Of a stretch of DNA of 50,816 nt, positions 7,845 to 14,902 are shown one piece after another (position 1 is the stretch's first letter; each line of letters starts with the position of its first letter). Source of the stretch: Candidatus Alcyoniella australis (GTDB lineage: Bacteria > Lernaellota > Lernaellaia > JAVCCG01 > Alcyoniellaceae); the NCBI GenBank assembly GCA_030765605.1, contig JAVCCG010000117.1:1-50816 (forward strand), written 5' to 3'. The notes beneath the pieces were generated by a model. It saw nothing but the letters and a program-made list of their open reading frames with translations. It did no database searches and had not been told where the DNA came from. Made by a program: the position numbers and the translations under genes.

Positions 7845-8708
7845 CTACCAGCTGCCGCCCAGAGCCAGCCCGGGGTAGAGCATCCAGTAGTTGATGCCCG
7901 GCCCGTTATGGTACATGCCCACAAGCTCGGGCGTAATCGAGAAGTGTCCCCAGTGAAACTCGCTGCCCACGATCAATCCCAATTGATGGAACGACAGGCC
8001 GTACTCGATGGTGTGGTCGAACTCCTGGTCCAGGCCGCTGGTCTTGCGTCGGTAGTCGATGTCCGCGTAGTGGTAGACGTAGAGCGGGCCGATGTAGGGC
8101 GAGACGTGCTCGCCTTGGCGGCCGATGAGCAGCGGCAGTTCCGCGCTGAGCACGTAGCCGCTATAGGAGTCCTCGGCCTCGCCATCGCCGATGGTGTTCT
8201 CCGATTGATCGCCCTTAATGTCGCGGAAGCCTACTCCCGGTGAAATGGACAGCGCGCCGCTGTCGCCGAACTCGGCCAGCAGCACTTTGGCGTTGAGTCG
8301 GCCGTAGAGCGATGCGGTCAGCCGCGCTTCAATGTCGACCCGATCATGCACTCCCACGGCGTAGAGCAGCTCGAAGTCCGGCGCCAGCCCCAAGGTCGGG
8401 ACGTAGAGCATGATCAGTACCGATTCGGTCAACACATCCTCGAAGATGTCCTCGAGGTCGTAGCCCACGCCGTTCTCGCGGGCCCAGTCGTACATCTCGT
8501 CGTTCATGTCCAGTTCGATTTCCGAGTAGACCGGGAAGATCACGTCGTGGGCCGCATTGGCGCCGATCATCAGTTTCATCTCTCCGGCGCCCAGGGTGTT
8601 TGCCGTTTGGTAGCGGTTGTAGCTCACCGGCGCGCAACCGACGCACAGCAGGCAGGTGGCAAGCAGCAGGCACAACGAGACTTTGATGGAACGGGTAATA
8701 ATCATCAC
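7845..8708 (-). CDS. Putative outer-membrane-associated lipoprotein (YNRYQTA family), copy A
   Basis: 287 residues from ATG 8708, with Shine-Dalgarno GGAGGA 6 bp upstream. A basic, hydrophobic signal ends in a lipobox-like LLCVGC with Cys at about residue 25. The mature protein begins APVSYNRYQTANTLGAGEMKLMIGAN and continues with alternating aromatic and polar strands (YSGYVLSAELPLLIGRQGEHVSPYIGPLYVYHY), which suggests a beta-barrel or beta-sandwich. It ends MYHNGPGINYWMLYPGLALGGSW, a terminal aromatic as often seen in outer-membrane barrels. The adjacent gene is a paralog. The family is not recognised and no function is assigned. Confidence 0.78.
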   Translation of the reverse strand: MMIITRSIKVSLCLLLATCLLCVGCAPVSYNRYQTANTLGAGEMKLMIGANAAHDVIFPVYSEIELDMNDEMYDWARENGVGYDLEDIFEDVLTESVLIMLYVPTLGLAPDFELLYAVGVHDRVDIEARLTASLYGRLNAKVLLAEFGDSGALSISPGVGFRDIKGDQSENTIGDGEAEDSYSGYVLSAELPLLIGRQGEHVSPYIGPLYVYHYADIDYRRKTSGLDQEFDHTIEYGLSFHQLGLIVGSEFHWGHFSITPELVGMYHNGPGINYWMLYPGLALGGSW

Positions 8709-8737
8709 AATCCTCCGGGCAATGATTGTAAAATAAA

Positions 8738-8757
8738 AGCCGCCCCGGCGGGCGGCT
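8738..8757 (-). terminator. Strong bidirectional intrinsic terminator between the two lipoprotein genes
   Basis: AGCCGCCC-CGGC-GGGCGGCT is a perfect 8-bp GC-rich stem with a 4-base loop. It is flanked by T-rich DNA on both strands: TTTTTTATT follows on plus and TTTTATTTTA on minus. For minus-strand transcription it lies 40 bp past the stop of copy B and only about 30 bp before the start of copy A. It therefore either ends the copy B transcript or attenuates read-through into copy A. Confidence 0.85.
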
Positions 8758-8797
8758 TTTTTATTCTAATGGTTTGAGGCCGGAGTCCGGCGAGTTC

Positions 8798-9664
8798 CTA
8801 CCAAGTCGCGCCCAGAGCCAGTCCGGGGTAGACCGAGAACATATCGAAGTATTCGTTGGTGTGGTACATGCCGACCACTTCGGGGGTGATCAGGATATCG
8901 CCCAGATGGAACTGCACGCCTGCGGCCAGACCGATTTGGTGTGCGTAGAACTGCTCGGTGATCTCGGTCTTGTAGGTCGGAACCACGTTGGCGTCGCGGG
9001 TGTAGTCCATCTCGATGAAGTGGAAGGCGTAAATCGGCGCGAAATAGGGCGCGACGTGCTCGAACTGCCAGCCGAAGATCAACGGCAACTCGGCGGTGTA
9101 GCCCTGGCCCTTGTAGGAATCGATGCACAGATCGTAATCGAGCTTGTACTCGCGCTCCTTGATCCAGTGCCAACCCAGTCCCGGCGAGATCGAGAACGCG
9201 CCGCGGTTGCCCAGCTTGGCGAGCATGATCTTGGCGTTGGCCCGCACGTACAGCGTGCCCGAGACCCGCAGCTCGAGGTCGATCTTGTCGGTCAGCCCGG
9301 CGGCGAACAGCACTTCCACGTCGGGCTGCGCGCCGTCAAAGCCGATATCTTCGAAGTCGTCCCAGAAATCGGAGTCGTTGATCTTGTCGGCCAGGTACTG
9401 GTACTCCGGGTATTCCAGAGCCCAGACGTCGAGCTTGTCTTCCATCTCGTCGATCAATTCCGGGGCGAGTTGGGAGGCCATGTCCGAGCCGAGGTTGGCC
9501 GCGACCATCAGCTTCATCTCACCTTGGCCCAGGGTCTGTGCGGTCTGGTATCGGTTGTAGGTGAAAGGCGCGCAGGCGGAGAGCATGACAATTGCTGACA
9601 AGGCCAGGATGGCAAAAAACGACTTCGTCAACCCGGGGTTGCCGCGGAAAAGCATCGATCTCAT
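8798..9664 (-). CDS. Putative outer-membrane-associated lipoprotein (YNRYQTA family), copy B
   Basis: 288 residues from ATG 9664, supported by Shine-Dalgarno GAGGAGA 6 bp upstream. The signal FFAILALSAIVMLSAC gives a good lipobox with Cys at about residue 31. The mature N terminus APFTYNRYQTAQTLGQGEMKLMVAAN is nearly the same as in copy A. The middle carries an acidic insert (ELIDEMEDKLDVWALEYPEYQ), then beta-rich segments (DKIDLELRVSGTLYVRANAKIMLAKL, GYTAELPLIFGWQFEHVAPYFAPIYAF), and ends SVYPGLALGATW. The 'Y-G/F-x-E-H-V-x-P-Y' patch is shared with copy A. Likely a surface or outer-membrane protein of unknown role. Confidence 0.78.
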   Translation of the reverse strand: MRSMLFRGNPGLTKSFFAILALSAIVMLSACAPFTYNRYQTAQTLGQGEMKLMVAANLGSDMASQLAPELIDEMEDKLDVWALEYPEYQYLADKINDSDFWDDFEDIGFDGAQPDVEVLFAAGLTDKIDLELRVSGTLYVRANAKIMLAKLGNRGAFSISPGLGWHWIKEREYKLDYDLCIDSYKGQGYTAELPLIFGWQFEHVAPYFAPIYAFHFIEMDYTRDANVVPTYKTEITEQFYAHQIGLAAGVQFHLGDILITPEVVGMYHTNEYFDMFSVYPGLALGATW

Positions 9665-10010
9665 GTTGTCTCCTCGGATCGGGATAATTGACGGATGCCC
9701 CGTATGGTAAGCGACAGGACTGGAGAATAATTAACATCATCGCATCGGCAATTGCAACCTGATCGGTGTGATTGACAAAAGACTGAACAGGGCGGCTTTG
9801 GGCCAGCAGTTACGAGCCGCACCTAATGTACGACGGCGCACCATGCTCGTGGCTCAGCGGCGCTCGATGTCGATCTCAAAGGCGACCTTGAAGAAATTGA
9901 GCTGTTTCCAGAACAGTACGCGATTGGGCGCGGGCAATCACGGCCCGGCGTATCGATCGAGACCGGATTGCTGCATTGGTGAACGTGACGAATCCAGACT
10001 GGAGACCCGG
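9665..10010. other. 346-bp gene-poor stretch between divergent genes
   Basis: This holds the leader and possible promoter of the lipoprotein gene on the left. On the right no convincing gene is visible. One plus-strand frame, from TAA at about 9826 to TGA at about 9980, reads like genuine protein (ALDVDLKGDLEEIELFPEQY) but has no good start and stops before the crotonase. It may be a decayed gene remnant, in keeping with the broken genes that follow. Confidence 0.4.
9728..9757 (-). promoter_or_regulatory. Possible promoter for lipoprotein copy B
   Basis: On the minus strand TTGCAA (9757-9752) is followed after 18 bp by TAATTA (9733-9728), in an AT-rich patch about 65 bp upstream of the lipoprotein start. 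Both boxes are imperfect matches to the sigma-70 consensus. Confidence 0.35.
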
Positions 10011-10621
10011 ATGGAATATGAACATATCAAACTGACACAAGACGATGGCGTGGCCGTGCTGACCCTCGACCGTCCGGAAGAGGGCAACGCAATCAATACA
10101 GCGATGATCGACCAGGTCGAGCAGGCCTGCCACAGGCTCGAGGACGAACGGTCCTGCCGCGCGCTGGTGATTCGCGGCTCCGCCTGTGCCGCGGCATTGA
10201 TCTGCGAGATATTCCGCGCGACGCCAAGCCCGACATCCACGGGTTCGCGCGCTGGGAGCGCGCACTGCACGCCATCGAACGCCTGCCGCTGAACACGCTG
10301 TGCATCTACCACGGGCAGTGCCTCGGCGGCGGATTGCAGCTTGGCTTGGCCTGCGACGTGCGCTTGGCCACGGACGATGCACGCCTGGGGCTGCACGAGG
10401 CGCGCTACGGTTTTCTGCCTGGTATGGCGACTTTTCGCCTGGCCAAGTTCATTGGCCTGGGGCGAGCGCGGCGCATGGCCCTGGGCGGCCGGATTGTGGA
10501 CGCGCAAGAGGCCGAGCGCCTAGGCACGTTCCGCTTTTACGGCAAGGAGATGATCGCCTGGCGCTTCGACCTGAAGCGTTGCGAGCGCGTCGCTCAACTG
10601 ACCGAGCCGCTATCGGATTGA
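10011..10621 (+). pseudogene. Enoyl-CoA hydratase/isomerase (crotonase) family, frameshifted
   Basis: It starts at ATG 10011 with GGAG 8 bp upstream (MEYEHIKLTQDDGVAVLTLDRPEEGNAINTAM). The crotonase pattern continues to VIRGSA near 10182, then shifts. The other frame supplies DLRDIPRDAK, CLGGGLQLGLACDVRLATDDARLGLHEARYGFLPG and RMALGGRIVDAQEAERLG. Adding one G in the G/C run at about 10178-10182 would give GSGLCRGIDLRD, the expected oxyanion-hole region. This looks like a one-base deletion in the cell or in the assembly. The repaired protein would be about 204 residues, shorter than the usual 250-270. Its C-terminal helix region is atypical, and its last 12 bp overlap a convergent radical SAM fragment. 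Confidence 0.8.
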
Positions 10622-11005
10622 ATCCCGGCGCGACAGTGCGAGCTGCCACAACAGCGGCAGGGCGCGCAGGTATTTTCCCAGGTCGGAGAAACGCCGGATC
10701 GAGCGCAGGTGGCGCAGCAAGGTGATCGGTCGCAAATAGAAACGACGGTAAAAGCGCCGATGGGCCGCGACGAGCTGCCGGGCGCTGAGCCCGTGTGGTA
10801 CGAACACCGGTTGGAAGTAGGTGTAGCGCGACAGGTCGTCGGTCAGCAGCGTGCCGTGCTCGCGGTACTGCTCGTACTGCGGCGTGCCGGGCATCGGCGT
10901 GTTGATTTGCACGGTTAGGTCCTTAAGCGGTAGCGAGAGAGCGAAGCGCAGCGATTGATCGAGAGTACGCTGGGTCTTGCCAATGTGCCCGACCATGAAC
11001 CCTTG
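10610..11005 (-). pseudogene. C-terminal fragment of a radical SAM protein
   Basis: From about 11005 the frame reads QGFMVGHIGKTQRTLDQSL, then LKDLTVQINTPMPGTPQYEQY, the C-terminal half of a B12-type radical SAM TIM barrel (the GxxGET-like loop and the TPxPGTPxY strand end). It continues to a basic C terminus ending at 10610. No CxxxCxxC motif or B12 domain precedes it. Upstream, the DNA belongs to a different family in another frame. It is therefore the tail of a gene truncated by an internal deletion. Confidence 0.75.
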
Positions 11006-11036
11006 ACAGCAATGCCCACGCGATCCGCGTCGCGCG

Positions 11037-11168
11037 CTGGACGCCGTGTTCCGGGCAGTGCTTTTCCAGCCACACCGCGCCGTCGTCCACCACCACCCGC
11101 GCATCCACGATCTGCACACAGATCGGGCAAGTGCCCTTGGTCGTACGAAGGACTTCCGGCACTTCCAT
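11037..11168 (-). pseudogene. N-terminal fragment of a Cys-rich radical SAM protein (Tes/COG1964-like)
   Basis: From ATG 11168 (MEVPEVLRTTKGTCPICVQ) the frame shows CPIC, then VVVDDGAVWLEKHCPEHGV. This CPxC...CPEHG zinc-ribbon or rubredoxin-like head is typical of a radical SAM group that includes tetraether-lipid synthases. Just after CPEHG the similarity stops, and 30 bp on the C-terminal radical SAM fragment begins in another frame. The radical SAM core itself is absent. A large deletion seems to have fused the heads and tails of one or two genes. The frame has no full-length reading. Confidence 0.65.
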
Positions 11169-11314
11169 TAGCCGATTGCGCTGCAATGCCTCATCGCGGA
11201 CAACTCACACGAAGAACACGTCGCGAGACAGTCGGCAACGGACCGGGACGCGGCACATCATCCGACGTTAGTGAGCGCCTCGGATATATCGGACTTGACT
11301 GGAGCGCTCCGGCT

Positions 11315-11343
11315 TTTAAGCTGTCCCCTGTTCGCGCTATGCT
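11315..11343 (+). promoter_or_regulatory. Weak candidate promoter for the radical SAM operon
   Basis: TATGCT at 11338-11343 is a reasonable -10 box, with TTTAAG at 11315-11320 after a 17-bp spacer as a poor -35. It lies about 35 bp before the operon's first start codon. The palindrome GGAGCGCTCC at 11301-11310 lies just upstream. Confidence 0.3.
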
Positions 11344-11378
11344 TATCGCGCTTTTCGCACACTGGAAACGGGGAACGA

Positions 11379-13148
11379 GTGAAAGTCCTCTTCGTATATT
11401 TCAACGTGGCCACCGGCAACGGTCCGCATTACAACCACGGCATCGGTTCGCTCTCGGCCGTGCTCAACGAGCACGGACACCGTCCGGGCCTGGTGACCGT
11501 CGAGCAAACGGACTTCGACCTCGCGCCCGAGCTCGAGGATTTCCGGCCGGACATCGTTTGTCTGAGCTTCAACTCGCACCAGCGCAGTTTTGCACTGCGC
11601 GCCGCGCAGCAGATCAAAAAAACGCTGCCCGACGCATTGCTGATTGCCGGTGGAGTGCACGCGACCCACGCGCCCCAGGACGTGATCGATTGGCCGCAGA
11701 TCGACGTGCTGGTCCGCGGCGAGGGCGAGGGAGCGCTGGTCGACCTGGCCGGCGCGTTGCGTCAGGGTCGGCCCTACGATTCGATCGACAACCTCTGGCT
11801 GCGCAAAGACGGCGAGGTGATCCGCAACCCGTTGCGGCCGCTGATCCGCGACCTGGACGACCTGCCGCTGGCCGACCGCTCGATTTTCGACATGCAACGC
11901 ATTCTGCAGGTCAATGCCTACGAAATGCCGATGATGGCCGGTCGCGGCTGCCCGATGCACTGCACCTATTGCTGCAACCACGCCCTCTCGCGGCTTTACA
12001 AGGACAAGGGTTCTTACGTGCGCTTTCGTTCGGTGGGCAACATCCTCGAGGAGATCGAGCGCCTGCAGCGGCAGTACCGCATCGACACGCTGTATTTCGA
12101 GGATGACATTTTCACCATCAAATCGCGCTTTGCCGTTGACTTCGCCGAGGCCTATCGCCGGCGCTTCCTGATCCCGTTTCGGATCTACGTGCGCGTCGAG
12201 ATGGTGACGCGCGAGCTGCTGGCCACGCTCAAGCGCGCCGGACTGTACATGGTCAACATCGGCGTGGAGTCCGGCTCGGAGCGGATCCGCCGCGAGGTGA
12301 TGAAGCGGCCGATGAGCAACGAGCAGATCGAGCTGGTGTTCCAGTGGTGCCGCGAGCTGGAGATCATCACCCGCGACTTCAACATCGTCGGCGTGCCCGG
12401 CGACGACGAGCAGACGATCCGCGAGACGATCGAGCTTAACCAGCGCGTACTGCCCGACCAGATTCAGGTCTCGATCTTCTACCCCTATCCCGGGACGCAG
12501 CTCTTTGATCAGTGCGTGGAACAGGGGCTGTACAGCGGCGAGGAGCGCACGACCTACTTCGAGAACGAGTCGGTGCTCGAGTTGCCGACCATCTCCCGTC
12601 AACGGATTACCGAGCTCTACCAGGAGTTCTGCGACGAGGCGCGGGCGATCGAGGCGCGCAAGGAACAGGTCGATATGCAGCGCGGCCGCCAAGGCTACTT
12701 CGACTTCGTCTCCGAGTTTTCGCGCGCTCAGCGTCGGCGCGGCGACGACGAGATGGTTCGCCTCGACCGCTTTCTGATCAACGGCGATCGGCGTTTCGTG
12801 CTGTTCATGCACCCGCGGTCGGCCCTGGTTTATCCGCAGGTGGAGATCCGACCCGACTCGCGGCTGCAACTGGCCATGGCGCTGGACCCCAAGTGTCTGG
12901 AGTGGGGCGGACGCGGCGTGCACTACCGCGTGCGCCTTGAGCGCGGCGACGAGAAGATCGTGGTCTTCAACGACTTCATCGATCCCAAGAACAAGGCGAT
13001 CGACCGCGGCTGGCAGGAGCGCGAGGTGGCGCTGAACAATTTCCCCGGCACCTGGGACGTGGTGTTCATGACCGACCCGGACCGCACCGGCGATTTAACC
13101 GGCGCCTGGTCCGGCTGGGGTAGGCCGTACCTGGAGGGGGGCGCGTGA
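11379..13148 (+). CDS. B12-binding-domain radical SAM protein with C-terminal beta-sandwich-like domain (operon gene 1)
   Basis: 589 residues from GTG 11379, preceded by GGGGA at proper spacing. The open frame extends upstream without support. Residues 1-140 are a Rossmann-like B12-binding-type domain (VKVLFVYFNVATG, CLSFNSHQRSF, LLIAGGVHATHAPQ, VRGEGEG) without the DxHxxG cobalt ligand, as in many class B enzymes. The cluster motif is CPMHCTYC (C191, C195, C198), followed by a barrel with YFEDDIFT, NIGVESGSERIRREV and FNIVGVPGDDEQT. From about 470 there is an extra domain (RRFVLFMHPRSALVYPQV ... GAWSGWGRPYL) shared with the next gene. The enzyme is expected to generate a 5'-deoxyadenosyl radical and perhaps to methylate or rearrange a glycan or lipid precursor. 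The substrate is unknown. Confidence 0.88.
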   Translation: MKVLFVYFNVATGNGPHYNHGIGSLSAVLNEHGHRPGLVTVEQTDFDLAPELEDFRPDIVCLSFNSHQRSFALRAAQQIKKTLPDALLIAGGVHATHAPQDVIDWPQIDVLVRGEGEGALVDLAGALRQGRPYDSIDNLWLRKDGEVIRNPLRPLIRDLDDLPLADRSIFDMQRILQVNAYEMPMMAGRGCPMHCTYCCNHALSRLYKDKGSYVRFRSVGNILEEIERLQRQYRIDTLYFEDDIFTIKSRFAVDFAEAYRRRFLIPFRIYVRVEMVTRELLATLKRAGLYMVNIGVESGSERIRREVMKRPMSNEQIELVFQWCRELEIITRDFNIVGVPGDDEQTIRETIELNQRVLPDQIQVSIFYPYPGTQLFDQCVEQGLYSGEERTTYFENESVLELPTISRQRITELYQEFCDEARAIEARKEQVDMQRGRQGYFDFVSEFSRAQRRRGDDEMVRLDRFLINGDRRFVLFMHPRSALVYPQVEIRPDSRLQLAMALDPKCLEWGGRGVHYRVRLERGDEKIVVFNDFIDPKNKAIDRGWQEREVALNNFPGTWDVVFMTDPDRTGDLTGAWSGWGRPYLEGGA

Positions 13149-14902
13149 GGGCGCTGTGGCTTTACCTGGACATCGACAGCGGCTGCCCGGCGAGCTACAA
13201 CCACGGCGTGGGCGATGTGGACGCGGTACTGCGCGATCAGGGGCACGACACGTCGCTGATCTACCTGACCAAGTTGCCCGAGTGCGACGAGCTGATCTCA
13301 TGGATCGACGAACGCGATCCGCAGGTCGTGTTGCTGCCGGTCAACTCGCACCAATGGGCCTTTGCGCGCACGCTCAGCGATTGGATCAAGGAGCAGCGGC
13401 CGCAGGTTTACACGGTGGTCGGCGGGATTCATGCGATCCTGATTCCCGAGCAGGTGATCGAGCATCCGGCGGTGGACTTCGTCTGCATCGGCGAGGGCGA
13501 GCGGCCCCTGCCCGAGCTGTTTGATCGGCTCGAACGCGGCGTTGACCCGCACGGAATCGAGGGCCTGTGGTCCAAGCGCGGGTCCGAGCAGGTGCGTACG
13601 CAGATGCCGTTGCTGATCGAAGATCTCGACGAGCTGCCGATCTCGGATCGCTCGATCTGGCCGATGGACTTGATCCTCAAACAGAACTACCGCGAGATCA
13701 CCGTGATGGGCGGCCGCGGCTGCCCCTACCGTTGCACCTACTGCGCCAACTCGGCGCGGATGAAGCGCTACAAGGGCAAGGGGCGCTTCGTGCGCATGCG
13801 CAGCCCCGAGCGCTATTTGCAGTTGGTCGAGCTGGTCGATCGGCTCTACGACTTTAAGTCGGTCTTCTTTGAGGACGACGTGTTCACCATGGACCACGAT
13901 TGGACCAAGCGCTTCTGCGAGCTCTACCGCGAGCGCTTCAGCTACCCTTTCACCTGCTATGCGCGGGTCGAGACCGTGGACCGCGAAATTTTCGCCACGC
14001 TCAAGGATGCGGGCTGCGAGATGGTGGCGATCGGCGTGGAGTCGGGCAACGAGAAATTGCGGCGCGAAGTGCTCAACCGCAAGATGTCCAACGACGATAT
14101 TATCCGCGTGTTCCGCTGGGCCGACGAGTTCGGGATCAAGACCTGGAACTTCAACATCGTCGGCATTCCCGGCGAGACGCCGCAGACGCTGGAAGATCTG
14201 TTCGAGCTCAATAAGATCATCCGGCCCAACCGGGCCCAGGTCAGCATCTTCTATCCCTATCCGCAGACCGAGCTCTACGATTTGTGCAAGCGCGAGGGAT
14301 TTTTGGCCAAGCAGGAGCAGAGCAATTATTTCCACTCCACGATCCTCAATCTGCCGACCATCGATCCCGAGCAGGTTCAGGAGGCCTTCTGGCGTTTCCG
14401 CGAGATGTCCTGGAGGATCAAGGCCGAGAAGGAGGCGTTGGGGATTTTCGATTTCGTCGCCGAACTCGAGGCTGCGAGCGTAACAAGCGACGCGCCCGAG
14501 CCGGTTTCGCGTCGGCAGTTCAACGTCGAGGGCGACATGCGGCTGGTGCTGTTTGCGCACCCGCGTTCCGAGATCGCTTACGACGTCGATCTTCCGGACG
14601 GGGCCGAGTTCCGCGCGGCGATCGCCCTAGATCCGCTGTGCCTAAAATGGGGTGGCGAGGGCGTACTGTTCGCGCTGCTGGTCCAGGAAGATGACGGACC
14701 GCGCGAGCTGTGGTCGCGCTACCTGGACCCCAAACATCACGAGTCGGACCGCGGCTGGCAGCAGGTGTGCGTGCCGCTCGACGGGCTGGGCGGCCGTAGG
14801 CAGCGGCTGGTGCTCAAAACCCAGACCGCGCCCAGCGGCGATATGACCGGCGCTTGGTCGGGCTGGGGCGACGCACACATCTTTGCGGCGGCGAGCGAAT
14901 GA
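13145..14902 (+). CDS. B12-binding-domain radical SAM protein, paralog of the preceding gene (operon gene 2)
   Basis: 585 residues from GTG 13145, overlapping the previous stop by 4 bp (GTGA). It has the same architecture as gene 1: LWLYLDIDSGCPASYNHGVG at the N terminus (gene 1 has VATGNGPHYNHGIG), LLPVNSHQWAF, VVGGIHAILIPEQ and CIGEGE. The radical SAM motif is CPYRCTYC (C193, C197, C200), with VFFEDDVFTMD, AIGVESGNEKLRREV and FNIVGIPGETPQT downstream. The C-terminal domain (DMRLVLFAHPRSEIAYDVD ... GAWSGWGDAHIF) again ends GAWSGWG. This tandem duplication suggests successive or alternative modifications of similar substrates. There is no DxHxxG motif. Confidence 0.88.
   Translation: MRALWLYLDIDSGCPASYNHGVGDVDAVLRDQGHDTSLIYLTKLPECDELISWIDERDPQVVLLPVNSHQWAFARTLSDWIKEQRPQVYTVVGGIHAILIPEQVIEHPAVDFVCIGEGERPLPELFDRLERGVDPHGIEGLWSKRGSEQVRTQMPLLIEDLDELPISDRSIWPMDLILKQNYREITVMGGRGCPYRCTYCANSARMKRYKGKGRFVRMRSPERYLQLVELVDRLYDFKSVFFEDDVFTMDHDWTKRFCELYRERFSYPFTCYARVETVDREIFATLKDAGCEMVAIGVESGNEKLRREVLNRKMSNDDIIRVFRWADEFGIKTWNFNIVGIPGETPQTLEDLFELNKIIRPNRAQVSIFYPYPQTELYDLCKREGFLAKQEQSNYFHSTILNLPTIDPEQVQEAFWRFREMSWRIKAEKEALGIFDFVAELEAASVTSDAPEPVSRRQFNVEGDMRLVLFAHPRSEIAYDVDLPDGAEFRAAIALDPLCLKWGGEGVLFALLVQEDDGPRELWSRYLDPKHHESDRGWQQVCVPLDGLGGRRQRLVLKTQTAPSGDMTGAWSGWGDAHIFAAASE

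Noticed and set aside
9768-10010. Upstream extension of the crotonase frame
   Set aside because: Precedes a good Shine-Dalgarno and the natural crotonase N terminus at 10011. No family similarity.
11343-12923. 526-residue minus-strand frame opposite radical SAM gene 1
   Set aside because: GC-rich third-position shadow. The plus strand carries the CxxxCxxC motif and conserved barrel elements.
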